From the NCBI GenBank assembly GCA_943912755.1, contig CALTWF010000070.1, positions 1 through 32,109 on the forward strand: a stretch of DNA of 32,109 bases, given 5' to 3'. The notes beneath the pieces are model-generated. The model was not told where the DNA came from and did not search any database. It was given only the letters and a program-made list of their open reading frames with translations. Positions 1 through 6,700 of this stretch are shown one piece after another (the stretch's first letter is position 1; each line of letters begins with the position of its first letter). The position numbers and the translations under genes are program-made. The DNA is from an uncultured Pseudomonas sp. GTDB lineage: Bacteria > Pseudomonadota > Gammaproteobacteria > Pseudomonadales > Pseudomonadaceae.

Positions 1-53
1 GCTCATAACTCCCCCAAGGGTTGGATTAGTGTCCAACTTCTTGGGGCAGTCCA
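1..53 (-). mobile_element. Probable end of an IS3/IS150-type insertion sequence, cut by the window edge
   Basis: Read on the minus strand, positions 53-29 give TGGACTGCCCCAAGAAGTTG followed by GACAC. This resembles the terminal inverted repeat style of IS150-group IS3 elements, which often begin TG-ACTG-CCC and run into AAGTTGGAC. About 20 bases further in is a GGGGGAG ribosome site and an ATG at 6-4, where orfA of such an element would begin. The rest lies outside the window, so neither a transposase nor the second end can be seen. The assignment is from memory of the family's end pattern only. Confidence 0.4.
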
Positions 54-74
54 GGATTCGTGGTGTACGCAAAT

Positions 75-214
75 CCTGTGGGAGCTGGCTTGCCAGCGAT
101 GAGCATGGGCACACATCTCTATCAGGTACAACACGGACCTTGTGGGAGCGGCGCATCGTTTTGTGGTGATCTGAAGTTGTGTAGATACCCATGCAGCGAT
201 GAGGCCAGCAAGGA
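75..214. repeat. REP element and REP fragments
   Basis: Positions 75-103 carry the Pseudomonas REP sequence (CCTGTGGGAGCTGGCTTGCC then AGCGATGAG). A partial copy with the GTGGGAGCG core lies at 134-150, and a tail fragment with GCGATGAGGCC lies near 190-214. The same unit recurs at 11296-11402, 14109-14200 and 18505-18612. The stretch fills the gap between the IS end and the small exported protein; no gene is seen in it. Confidence 0.75.
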
Positions 215-218
215 CAGC

Positions 219-410
219 TCAGCCATCGGCCTTCTTATCAGCCTTCTCCTGCTTCACCACCTGCTCCCCGCGATCGCCCCAAAGCCTTTCCTGCTCGGCC
301 TGGAACTTCGCCTGGAACTGCTGGATCCGCTCCAGCCCGTCCGCCGCCTGGGCGGTACCGACCAGCGCCGACAGCACCGCAGCCACCGCCATCATCTTGA
401 ACCTGCGCAT
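219..410 (-). CDS. Small exported protein of unknown function
   Basis: This is a 63-residue protein with a clear Sec signal peptide (MRRFKMMAVAAVLSAL, likely cleavage after AQA near residue 22). It leaves a mature peptide of about 41 residues that is rich in Gln, Glu and Lys and probably helical (LERIQQFQAKFQAEQERLW). The ATG at 410 is preferred over the GTG just before it because GAGGTGAG sits about six bases upstream. It lies 111 bases downstream of the esterase gene on the same strand and may be the last gene of the iron operon. I do not recognise a family. The signal peptide and good ribosome site argue that it is real. Confidence 0.65.
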   Translation of the reverse strand: MRRFKMMAVAAVLSALVGTAQAADGLERIQQFQAKFQAEQERLWGDRGEQVVKQEKADKKADG

Positions 411-521
411 CACTCACCTCGACCATTGCCGGGCGCACCGGGAAGGTGCCCCTTGTTGCGAGCCAGTCTATGCAGCGGCGGCTAACGCCAAGGTGAGGCG
501 CACATGACAATTTCGAAAGCT

Positions 522-1355
522 TCAGTAGCGGCGCGTGCTCATCAGCTCATCCAGCACCCGGTTCGGCACGCGGAACGGAATCGCCGCGTGGTCCTCTCCC
601 GCTTCGATCTGCAGGTCGCTGCGCAGGCCGTACTGCGACAGGCTCTCCAGGCGCAGTTGCAACGAGCGCACGTCCTGGATTTCCTGGGGCATCTCGCGGT
701 CGCCGGCACTCAGGCTCAGGCTGCGGTGGATCAGGTCGAGCTTGCCGGCATGGGCCTTGGCGGTGAAGGCACGCTCATGGGCCAGGAGGAAACGGTCCTG
801 CCACCACAAGCTGGGACTGATCGCCACGTAGTGCTGGAACAGCTCGGGGCGGGTGAACAGGGTATAGATGGCGAACATCCCGCCGAAGGAGTGGCCGACC
901 AGGCTGCGCTGGTCCCGGTCGATCTTGAAGCGCTGCTCAACCTTGGGCATCAGGCGCTTTTCGATGAAGTCGAGGAACACATCCTGCCCGCCCTGGGGCG
1001 GCTCGTTGCGATCCGCCGGGGCCGGTGGCGACAGGTCATAGGCGCGGCGGACGAAATCCAGCGGCGTATCGCTGGGGTAGCCGATGCCCACCAGCACCGC
1101 CCCGCGCAGCCGATCCTGGGCGCGCTTGGCGGCATGGAACGCGGGGAAATAGGCGTTGCCGTCCAGCAGGTAGATCACCGGGTAGCCGCCGGTCCAGGGC
1201 ACATCGCCCTCCGGCAGGCTGACCATGATGCGGTACTCGCGCCCTTCGGCACTTTTCATCGTCCATTGCTCGGTGCCGTCCAGGGTCACCGGTTCTGCCC
1301 GGGCCAGGGTGCTGAACAGCAGCACCGCCAGGCTCATCATCAACTTGCGCAACAT
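522..1355 (-). CDS. Exported alpha/beta hydrolase, siderophore-esterase-like (Fes/IroE/PfeE type)
   Basis: This 277-residue protein has a signal peptide (MLRKLMMSLAVLLFSTLARA, residues 1-20) and an esterase fold. The nucleophile elbow is GHSFGG with Ser156, a YLLDG strand lies near residue 62, and a C-terminal GEDH motif has His256 as the likely catalytic histidine. The length and motifs fit the putative esterase family that includes the periplasmic IroE and PfeE enzymes, which hydrolyse the trilactone of catecholate siderophores to free iron. It starts 13 bases after the receptor stop with a strong GGGAGGAGGG ribosome site, so it is co-transcribed with the receptor. A siderophore substrate is therefore inferred; another ester cannot be excluded. 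Confidence 0.85.
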   Translation of the reverse strand: MLRKLMMSLAVLLFSTLARAEPVTLDGTEQWTMKSAEGREYRIMVSLPEGDVPWTGGYPVIYLLDGNAYFPAFHAAKRAQDRLRGAVLVGIGYPSDTPLDFVRRAYDLSPPAPADRNEPPQGGQDVFLDFIEKRLMPKVEQRFKIDRDQRSLVGHSFGGMFAIYTLFTRPELFQHYVAISPSLWWQDRFLLAHERAFTAKAHAGKLDLIHRSLSLSAGDREMPQEIQDVRSLQLRLESLSQYGLRSDLQIEAGEDHAAIPFRVPNRVLDELMSTRRY

Positions 1356-1368
1356 GGGCCCTCCTCCC

Positions 1369-3726
1369 TTACCAGCGATAGCTCAGGCTGGTGACCACGC
1401 TGCGCGCTTCGCCGCGATAGCAGTAACCGTCCTGGCAGTTGATGAAGCGTTCGTCGAACAGGTTGCGCGCGTTGACGCCCAGGCGCACACCGTCGAGGCC
1501 GCCGCCGAAGTCGTAGTGCACACCGGCATCGACCAGGGTGTAGCCCTCGTTCTTCACCAGGTTGGCAGCGTCGCCGTAGGTGCTGCCGGTGTAGCGCGCG
1601 CCACCGGAGATCCCGAAGCCGAACGGCAGCTTGTAATCCAGCCACAGCGAGGCCAGGTGGCGCGGCACGTTCTTCGGCACCTTGCCCTGGTCGCCGTTGT
1701 TGCCCTTGGTCACCTCGGCATCGTTGAAGGCATAGCTGGCGGTAAGGCGCAGCTGGTCGTTGACGTCCGATACCGCTTCCAGCTCAAGACCACGGGACAC
1801 CTGCTCGCCGGTCTGCACGTTGTTCAGCGGGTTGAGCAGGTCGCGGGTCTGCACGTTGCTTTGGGTCAGGTGATAGAGCGAGGCGGTCAGCAGCGTGCTG
1901 CTGCCTGGCGCCTGGTATTTCACGCCGACTTCGTACTGCTCGCCCTCGGTCGGCTTGTACGGCTGGCCGCTGGCATTCACGCCGCTGACCGGGAGGAACG
2001 AGGTGGCGTAGCTGGCATAGGGCGCCAGGCCATTGTCGAACAGGTAGAGCACGCCGACCTGGCCGGTGGTGGCGCTGTCGCTGGTGGTGCTGTTGATATC
2101 GGTGAGGTTGTCGTCGCGGCGCACATGCACCCAGTCGCGGCGCAGGCCGGCGGACAGGCGCCACTGGTCCAGCTCGATCTGGTCCTGGACGTAGGCGCCC
2201 ATGCGGTGCTCCAGGCCATCCTGGTCAGCCAGCAGCGACGTCGGCTTGGCCACCGGCTGGTGGTAGTCGGGGTTCCAGCGGTCGATGGTCGGCGCCGGGC
2301 CCATGGCATACAGCAACGAGGTCTGCAGCCAGGCGTAGTCGACGCCGCTGACCACGGTGTGGTGCAGGTTGCCGGTGGCGAAACGACTGACCAGACGGGT
2401 ATCGCTGGTCAGCGACTCCATGTCCTCGTACAGGCCCACGGCAGAGCGATTGAGGATATGCCCGTCGGTGATCGAGGTCGGTTGCAGGTACTGGTTGGTG
2501 GTGTCGACCTGGCCGTAGCGCAGGTTCTGCTGGACGCTGAAGGTGTCGTTGAAGGCGTGCTCGAACTCGTAGCCGAAGGTCCACTGGCGCTGGTGCAGCT
2601 TGTCGAAGTACTCGTCGCCCTGCCAGAAGTGGGTCAGGTGGTCGCCTTCCTGGAGCATCATCGGCGAGGCGGCGGTCTGCCGCTCCTGGTACTGGGCCAG
2701 CAGGGTCAGGCTGGTATCGGGGTCGATCTGCCAGCTCAGCGACGGTGCCAGCAGGCGCGAGTCGTTGTCCATCTGGTCGACCGAGTAGCCGGAGTCGCGG
2801 TACAGGCCGACGGTGCGGAACAGCACGTCGCCCGCCTCGTCCAGCTTGCCGCCGATATCGAACTGGCCCTGCTGGTGGTCGTAGCTGCCGGCCTGCACCT
2901 GCACTTCATTCTTCGCCAGCAGGCTTGGCCGCTTGCTGACCCGGTTGACCATGCCGCCGGGGCTGATCTGGCCGTACAGCACCGAGGCCGGGCCCTTCAG
3001 GACCTCGATGCGCTCCAGGGCGTAGGCCTCGGTGGAATACAGCGACAGCCAGCCGCTGCCAGGCTGGCGCAGGCCGTCGAGGAAGTCGGCGGCGATGGTG
3101 GTTTCGAAGCCGCGCACCTGGATGTTGTCGAAGCGCGGGTCCAGCCCCGAGCTGCCGACCCGTACCCCGGCGCTGTAGGCCACGGCATCCTCGACCTTGT
3201 TGACCTTGCGGTCGTTGATCTGCTCGGCGGTGACCACGCTGACACTCTGCGCGGTTTCCAGGATCGGCCGGTCGCTCTTGCTGGCACTGCTGGCATTGCT
3301 GGCGAAGTAGCCACTCACCGGGGCGAAGGCGCTTTGCAGCGCAGTGCTGTCGATGCTGGTCGGCGCCAGTTGCAGGCCGGCCTCGCTGTCGCGCAGTACC
3401 ACGTAGCCGGACGCGGTCTTGCGCGCCACCAGGCCGCTGCCCTTGAGCAGCCTGCCCAGCCCGTCTTCCAGCGAACCGCCACCGGCAAGGCCGGCGCTGT
3501 TCAGGCCGCGCACGTCATCGGGGGCAAACGACAGGGTGATCCCGGAGCGCTCGGCAAAGCTGCTCAGGGCCTGGGCCAGCGGCCCGGCGGCTACCGCCGG
3601 GGCGGCAGTTGCTTCGGCATGCACGGGCAGGCTGGCAACGCTGCCGCCGAGGACCAGGGCCAGGCATACGGCGCGGGACAGGGAGCGAGGCTGGAAGGGA
3701 ATCGGCTGGGGTCTGGCAAAGCGCAT
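1369..3726 (-). CDS. TonB-dependent siderophore receptor with N-terminal signalling (STN) domain
   Basis: This is an outer-membrane receptor of 785 residues. It has a signal peptide, then an STN/secretin-type signalling domain at about residues 45-110 (GPLAQALSSFAERSGITLSF). A plug domain follows (QSVSVVTAEQINDRKVNKVE, then RIEVLKGPASVLYGQISPGG), and a 22-strand barrel ends in the aromatic residue Trp (SLSYRW). The STN domain marks a receptor that signals through FecR to an ECF sigma factor; both genes lie directly upstream. I chose the ATG at 3726, with a weak GGA upstream, over an in-frame TTG at 3738 that has no ribosome site. The ligand is unknown. The co-transcribed esterase suggests a siderophore that must be hydrolysed, such as a catecholate made by another organism. 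Confidence 0.93.
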   Translation of the reverse strand: MRFARPQPIPFQPRSLSRAVCLALVLGGSVASLPVHAEATAAPAVAAGPLAQALSSFAERSGITLSFAPDDVRGLNSAGLAGGGSLEDGLGRLLKGSGLVARKTASGYVVLRDSEAGLQLAPTSIDSTALQSAFAPVSGYFASNASSASKSDRPILETAQSVSVVTAEQINDRKVNKVEDAVAYSAGVRVGSSGLDPRFDNIQVRGFETTIAADFLDGLRQPGSGWLSLYSTEAYALERIEVLKGPASVLYGQISPGGMVNRVSKRPSLLAKNEVQVQAGSYDHQQGQFDIGGKLDEAGDVLFRTVGLYRDSGYSVDQMDNDSRLLAPSLSWQIDPDTSLTLLAQYQERQTAASPMMLQEGDHLTHFWQGDEYFDKLHQRQWTFGYEFEHAFNDTFSVQQNLRYGQVDTTNQYLQPTSITDGHILNRSAVGLYEDMESLTSDTRLVSRFATGNLHHTVVSGVDYAWLQTSLLYAMGPAPTIDRWNPDYHQPVAKPTSLLADQDGLEHRMGAYVQDQIELDQWRLSAGLRRDWVHVRRDDNLTDINSTTSDSATTGQVGVLYLFDNGLAPYASYATSFLPVSGVNASGQPYKPTEGEQYEVGVKYQAPGSSTLLTASLYHLTQSNVQTRDLLNPLNNVQTGEQVSRGLELEAVSDVNDQLRLTASYAFNDAEVTKGNNGDQGKVPKNVPRHLASLWLDYKLPFGFGISGGARYTGSTYGDAANLVKNEGYTLVDAGVHYDFGGGLDGVRLGVNARNLFDERFINCQDGYCYRGEARSVVTSLSYRW

Positions 3727-3783
3727 GAACGAGTCCAAATGGGGGAGAGATATTCCCTAACCGGACGAGTCCTTGAAGTCCGA

Positions 3784-3795
3784 CAAAAAATTTTC
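3784..3795 (-). promoter_or_regulatory. Possible ECF-sigma promoter element of the receptor gene
   Basis: On the minus strand the tract GAAAATTTTTTG lies about 60 bases upstream of the receptor start. A similar GAAAAAAATTCG lies at 15962-15973, about 80 bases before the second signalling receptor. FecI-type promoters have a GAAA-like -35 region. No convincing shared -10 element was found, so this is only a candidate. Confidence 0.25.
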
Positions 3796-3813
3796 TGATT
3801 GCTTTGTGATCCT

Positions 3814-3836
3814 TTGGGGCCGCAACGCGGCCCCAA
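3814..3836 (-). terminator. Strong hairpin between fecR-like gene and receptor gene
   Basis: This is a perfect 10-base-pair stem (TTGGGGCCGC with GCGGCCCCAA) and a 3-base loop, located 28 bases after the anti-sigma gene stop. There is no T tract on either strand, so it is not a classical intrinsic terminator. It may attenuate read-through or protect the 3' end, letting the receptor run from its own promoter. Confidence 0.5.
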
Positions 3837-3863
3837 TCGGGCTAACCGACAGGCATCCGGCGT

Positions 3864-4775
3864 CTAGGCGGGCACTATCCTGACCCACCAGCGCGTGCGC
3901 TCGACCACCTTCACCGGCAGCAGATGGCTGATGTTGTCCAGCAGCGAGGCCGGCTCGTCGAGGCGGAACACCCCGGACAGGCGCAGGTCGGCGATACGCT
4001 CGTCGCAGCCCAGCCAGCCATGGCGGTAGCGCCCCGCCTCGGCAAGGAACTCGCCCAGGCGGATATCGTTGACCACCAGCAGGCCGCGGCTCCAGGCGAA
4101 CGGATCCAGCGGGCTCTTGCCCAGCGGGGTCATCGCCGCCGCCGAGACGCCCAGCCCTTCACCGGCGTGCAAACGACGTTGGCCCACTGGCGAAGTGACC
4201 AGCACCTCGCCGCGCTCGACGCGGATCTCGCTGAAACCCTCGCGCTCGCGCAGCGACACCCGGGCATCGCGGCCGCTGCACTCGGCGAAGCGGCAGCGCG
4301 CGTGCCAGCGCGGACCGTCCACCAGCACTTCGCCCGAGCGCAGCAGCAACTCGCCGCCCTGCACGTCCACCGAGCTGTCGCCGTTGAGCAGTACCCGGGT
4401 ACCGTTGCCGAGGTCGATCGGCCGCCGCTCGCCCAGCGCAGTGATGTAGTCGGCATGCCAGGCCGGTGGCGCACTGACCGCCGCCAGGGCGGTACCGCCG
4501 GCGACCAGGCCGAGCAGCTTGAGCATGCGCCGCCGGCCGAGGTCGGCCGAGGCGCGCTGGAGCAAGGGGATGGCCTGTTCGGCACGGGGCAACTGGCTGG
4601 CCTGGAACATCCCGGCCATCTGCTGCAGGCGTTGCCAGGCCAGCTGATGGCGCGGGTCACGCCGCAGCCAATCGTTGAACGGTGCCTGCAACTCGGGATG
4701 ACCGCGCAGGCGCATCTGCCATTCGATGGCTGCGCGGACGATGCTCTCCGGCACCCGCTCGCTGGCCAGGCTCAT
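3864..4775 (-). CDS. FecR-type anti-sigma factor
   Basis: This 303-residue inner-membrane regulator passes the receptor signal to the sigma factor. The N-terminal cytoplasmic part (residues 1-80, a DUF4880-like region with AIEWQMRLRGHPELQ and DPRHQLAWQRLQQM) is followed by one membrane segment at about residues 85-102. The periplasmic FecR domain comes next (DLGNGTRVLLNGDSSVDV), and the C-terminal STN-like part ends near WWVRIVPA. Its ATG overlaps the sigma factor stop (ATGA), so translation is coupled. A longer in-frame ORF extends upstream inside the sigma gene and is not the real start. Unusually, the Gly-Thr pair where many Pseudomonas FecR proteins cut themselves is Gly168-Arg169 here, in a segment that also carries Cys161 and Cys166. 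Confidence 0.92.
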   Translation of the reverse strand: MSLASERVPESIVRAAIEWQMRLRGHPELQAPFNDWLRRDPRHQLAWQRLQQMAGMFQASQLPRAEQAIPLLQRASADLGRRRMLKLLGLVAGGTALAAVSAPPAWHADYITALGERRPIDLGNGTRVLLNGDSSVDVQGGELLLRSGEVLVDGPRWHARCRFAECSGRDARVSLREREGFSEIRVERGEVLVTSPVGQRRLHAGEGLGVSAAAMTPLGKSPLDPFAWSRGLLVVNDIRLGEFLAEAGRYRHGWLGCDERIADLRLSGVFRLDEPASLLDNISHLLPVKVVERTRWWVRIVPA

Positions 4776-5290
4776 GCCGGTGTCTCGAAGCACAGGCGGT
4801 AGCAGTGCAGCAGCGCGGTGGCCACGTGGCGCTCCACGGTACGGCTGGAAACCCCCAGTTGCGCGGCCACCTGGACATGGGTCAGGCCGCCCAGCTGGTA
4901 CAGCAGGAAGGCCTCGCGCACCGCTGGCTTGAGACCTTCGAGCATCTGCGCGATGCGCTCCAGGCATTGCAGGGCTTCGTGGCGCACTTCCGGCGAGGGA
5001 TGGCTGGCTTCGGGGAGTTGCGCCAGGGCTTCGAGGTAGGCCCGTTCCAGCGCGTCGCGGCGCCAATGGTCGATCACCAGGCCGCGGGCGATGCGCGCCA
5101 GCAAGGCCCTGGGCGCGCGGTCGGTGACCGGCTGGTTGCGCACCAGCAGGCGCACGAAGGTGTCCTGGGCCAGGTCGGCGGCCTGCTGCGAACAGCCCAC
5201 CGAACGCCGCAACCAGCCGTTGAGCCAGCCGTGATGGGTGCCGTAGAGCACCTCGAAAGGCACGATGGATTCCGCTTCATGTAGCGACAT
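4772..5290 (-). CDS. FecI-type ECF sigma factor
   Basis: This is a 172-residue iron-starvation sigma factor of the sigma-70 ECF class. Region 2 is near residues 8-75 (AADLAQDTFVRLLV, then ARGLVIDHWRR). Region 4 is near residues 105-165 with the helix-turn-helix THVQVAAQLGVSSRTVERHV. It should direct RNA polymerase to the receptor operon when FecR is activated. The start at 5290 is set by CCGGAGGGGG a few bases upstream; a GTG- or ATG-initiated extension to 5335 would run into the Fur-like site and has no ribosome site. It overlaps fecR by four bases. A Fur-like box lies about 50-70 bases upstream, so expression should rise when iron is scarce. Confidence 0.94.
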   Translation of the reverse strand: MSLHEAESIVPFEVLYGTHHGWLNGWLRRSVGCSQQAADLAQDTFVRLLVRNQPVTDRAPRALLARIARGLVIDHWRRDALERAYLEALAQLPEASHPSPEVRHEALQCLERIAQMLEGLKPAVREAFLLYQLGGLTHVQVAAQLGVSSRTVERHVATALLHCYRLCFETPA

Positions 5291-5339
5291 GGCACCCCCT
5301 CCGGAGCCAGAACGGCTGAAATACGGGGCGCACACTAAT

Positions 5340-5358
5340 AGAGAATCATTCTTATTTC
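5340..5358 (-). promoter_or_regulatory. Fur box upstream of ECF sigma factor gene
   Basis: The sequence AGAGAATCATTCTTATTT matches the Fur consensus in its dyad core (GAGAATCATTCTTA; minus strand TAAGAATGATTCTC). It overlaps a possible minus-strand promoter with TTGAAA at 5360-5355 as the -35 element. This is the expected position for iron-dependent repression of the sigma-factor operon. Confidence 0.75.
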
Positions 5359-5556
5359 AATATGTGATTATCTGGGCTGCACTCAACCCAGGTAGGCGCT
5401 GGCGGTGCCGTCAGTTCACGGTCCATCCCGATAACCAGGATTCCACGAAGCCCGCAGCGCGCTCGATGCCCTCCCTGCACAATCCCCTGCAAATCCACGT
5501 CGGAAGGATTATTCTTCGGGAACATTTCCCCGCCTCAGACTATGTGAGAAGCGAAT

Positions 5557-6459
5557 ATGAAGATCGATGACATGGACGCTTTCGTCGCGGTCATCCGCTG
5601 CCAGTCGACCAACCTGGCCGCCGAGGCCTTGCAGTTGACCCAACCGGCGATCACCCGGCGGGTGCAGAATTTCGAGGAAGACCTGGGCGCCAACCTGCTC
5701 GACCGCAACACCAAGCCGCTCAAGCCGACGCCCATGGGCTGGCGGGTATATGAGCAGTGCAAGGCGATCCTGCGCGAGATCGATACCCTGCGCGAGCTGG
5801 TGGCCAGCGACGGCGCCCCCAGCGGCACCCTGCGCCTCGGCGTGCCGCAGACCATCGGCGACGTGGTGCTGCTGGACGCCCTGGCGAAGATCCGCGAGGC
5901 CTACCCGGAACTGCGTACCCAGGTGGTCAGCGGCTGGGGCAGTTCGCTGATCTCGCGCATGGAAAACGGCGACCTGGACGCCGCCGCCGCGCTCTTCCCC
6001 ACCGGCAAGATCTTCCCCGAAGGCATCGCCAGCCGCTCCATCGGCCGCATGCAGTTGCGCGTGGTGGCCGCCAAGGGCAGCGCCGCCAAGCGCAGCTACA
6101 AACTCAAGGACTGCTACCTGCGCGGCTGGGTGCTGAACCCCGACGGCTGCGGTTTCCGCGCCGGCCTGCAGCGGGCGCTGAGCGAACAGGGGCTGTCGTT
6201 GCAGATCAACCTGGAGACCTTCGGCACCGAGCTGCAACTGGGCCTGGTCGCCAACGGCCAGGGCCTGGGCCTGGTGCCGGAACCGCTGCTGGCGGCAAGC
6301 CGTCACCGCGACCAACTGGAAGTGCTCAACGTCAGCGACTTCAAGCCGCAGGTCGACCTGTGGCTGTTCCACCCGCGCTACCTGGGCAATCTGCAGGAGC
6401 CGGTGGAGCTGTTCGGCGCGGTATCGGCCCAGCGCCTGGACGGCCACAAAATAGCCTGA
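5557..6459 (+). CDS. LysR-family transcriptional regulator
   Basis: This 300-residue regulator has the LysR winged helix-turn-helix at residues 1-60 (LAAEALQLTQPAITRRVQNF, then LLDRNTKPLKPTPMG). The periplasmic-binding-like effector domain runs from about residue 92 (GTLRLGVPQTIGDVVLLDAL) to 295. Length and order are normal for the family. It starts at ATG 5557 behind GAGAAG. It sits divergently from the sigma operon and directly upstream of, and in the same direction as, the amine oxidase cluster, so it probably controls that cluster. The effector is not predictable from sequence; in this context an amine or sulfur-starvation signal is an inference. Confidence 0.93.
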   Translation: MKIDDMDAFVAVIRCQSTNLAAEALQLTQPAITRRVQNFEEDLGANLLDRNTKPLKPTPMGWRVYEQCKAILREIDTLRELVASDGAPSGTLRLGVPQTIGDVVLLDALAKIREAYPELRTQVVSGWGSSLISRMENGDLDAAAALFPTGKIFPEGIASRSIGRMQLRVVAAKGSAAKRSYKLKDCYLRGWVLNPDGCGFRAGLQRALSEQGLSLQINLETFGTELQLGLVANGQGLGLVPEPLLAASRHRDQLEVLNVSDFKPQVDLWLFHPRYLGNLQEPVELFGAVSAQRLDGHKIA

Positions 6460-6463
6460 TTGC

Positions 6464-6700
6464 ATGTTTCGTATTTGTTTTATGATTTTTTCTGATAATT
6501 AACTTAGAACCAAAAAGCCTTTCACAAGCGCATTCCAGACGCTTATGTTCGCTTTACCGACCCCCGACCTGGTGGAGGCACATGGATTTCCGCCGCCGCC
6601 AGAGGGGTTGCCTGCCCCGCCTTGCATCCCGCTGTCGCGGGTTCTCCTCCGGCCCTGCGCGGAACGCCGCTATCCCGAGCTCGCTCATGGAGAATGCGAT
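6464..6700 (+). promoter_or_regulatory. AT-rich promoter and long structured 5' leader of the amine oxidase operon
   Basis: An AT-rich tract at about 6464-6515 (with GATAAT at 6494-6499) probably holds the promoter and LysR sites. It is followed by a GC-rich leader without a convincing long gene. A small stem (AAGCG 6526-6530 with CGCTT 6540-6544) precedes a conserved block at 6556-6579 (ACCGACCCC, three variable bases, CCTGGTGGAGGC). TCCCGC at 6627-6632 and TTCTCCTC at 6642-6649 come next. TTCTCC is the exact complement of the ribosome site GGAGAA at 6689-6694, and CTCC/CCTCC can instead pair with GGAGG at 6574-6578. The same blocks recur in the leader at 11524-11616. This looks like a translational switch or leader-peptide control region; no known riboswitch class was recognised. 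Confidence 0.5.

Noticed and set aside
75..214. CRISPR array suggested by repeated units
   Set aside because: The repeats are REP elements found singly or in pairs between genes. There are no regular spacers and no cas genes.
1225..3798. 857-residue plus-strand open frame opposite the first receptor
   Set aside because: It is antisense to a receptor with complete, recognisable domains. Long antisense frames are common in GC-rich Pseudomonas genes, and the translation is Ala/Gly/Val/Gln-rich without a domain.
4776..5066. N-terminal extension of the first FecR protein
   Set aside because: It lies wholly inside the sigma factor gene in another frame. ATG 4775 overlaps the sigma stop in the usual coupled way.
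5291..5335. 15-residue extension of the first sigma factor
   Set aside because: A strong ribosome site precedes ATG 5290, and the extension runs up to the Fur-like box.
6545..6700. N-terminal extension of the amine oxidase to ATG 6545
   Set aside because: It would place 52 proline-rich residues before the Tat motif and has no ribosome site. The region is better explained as a leader.
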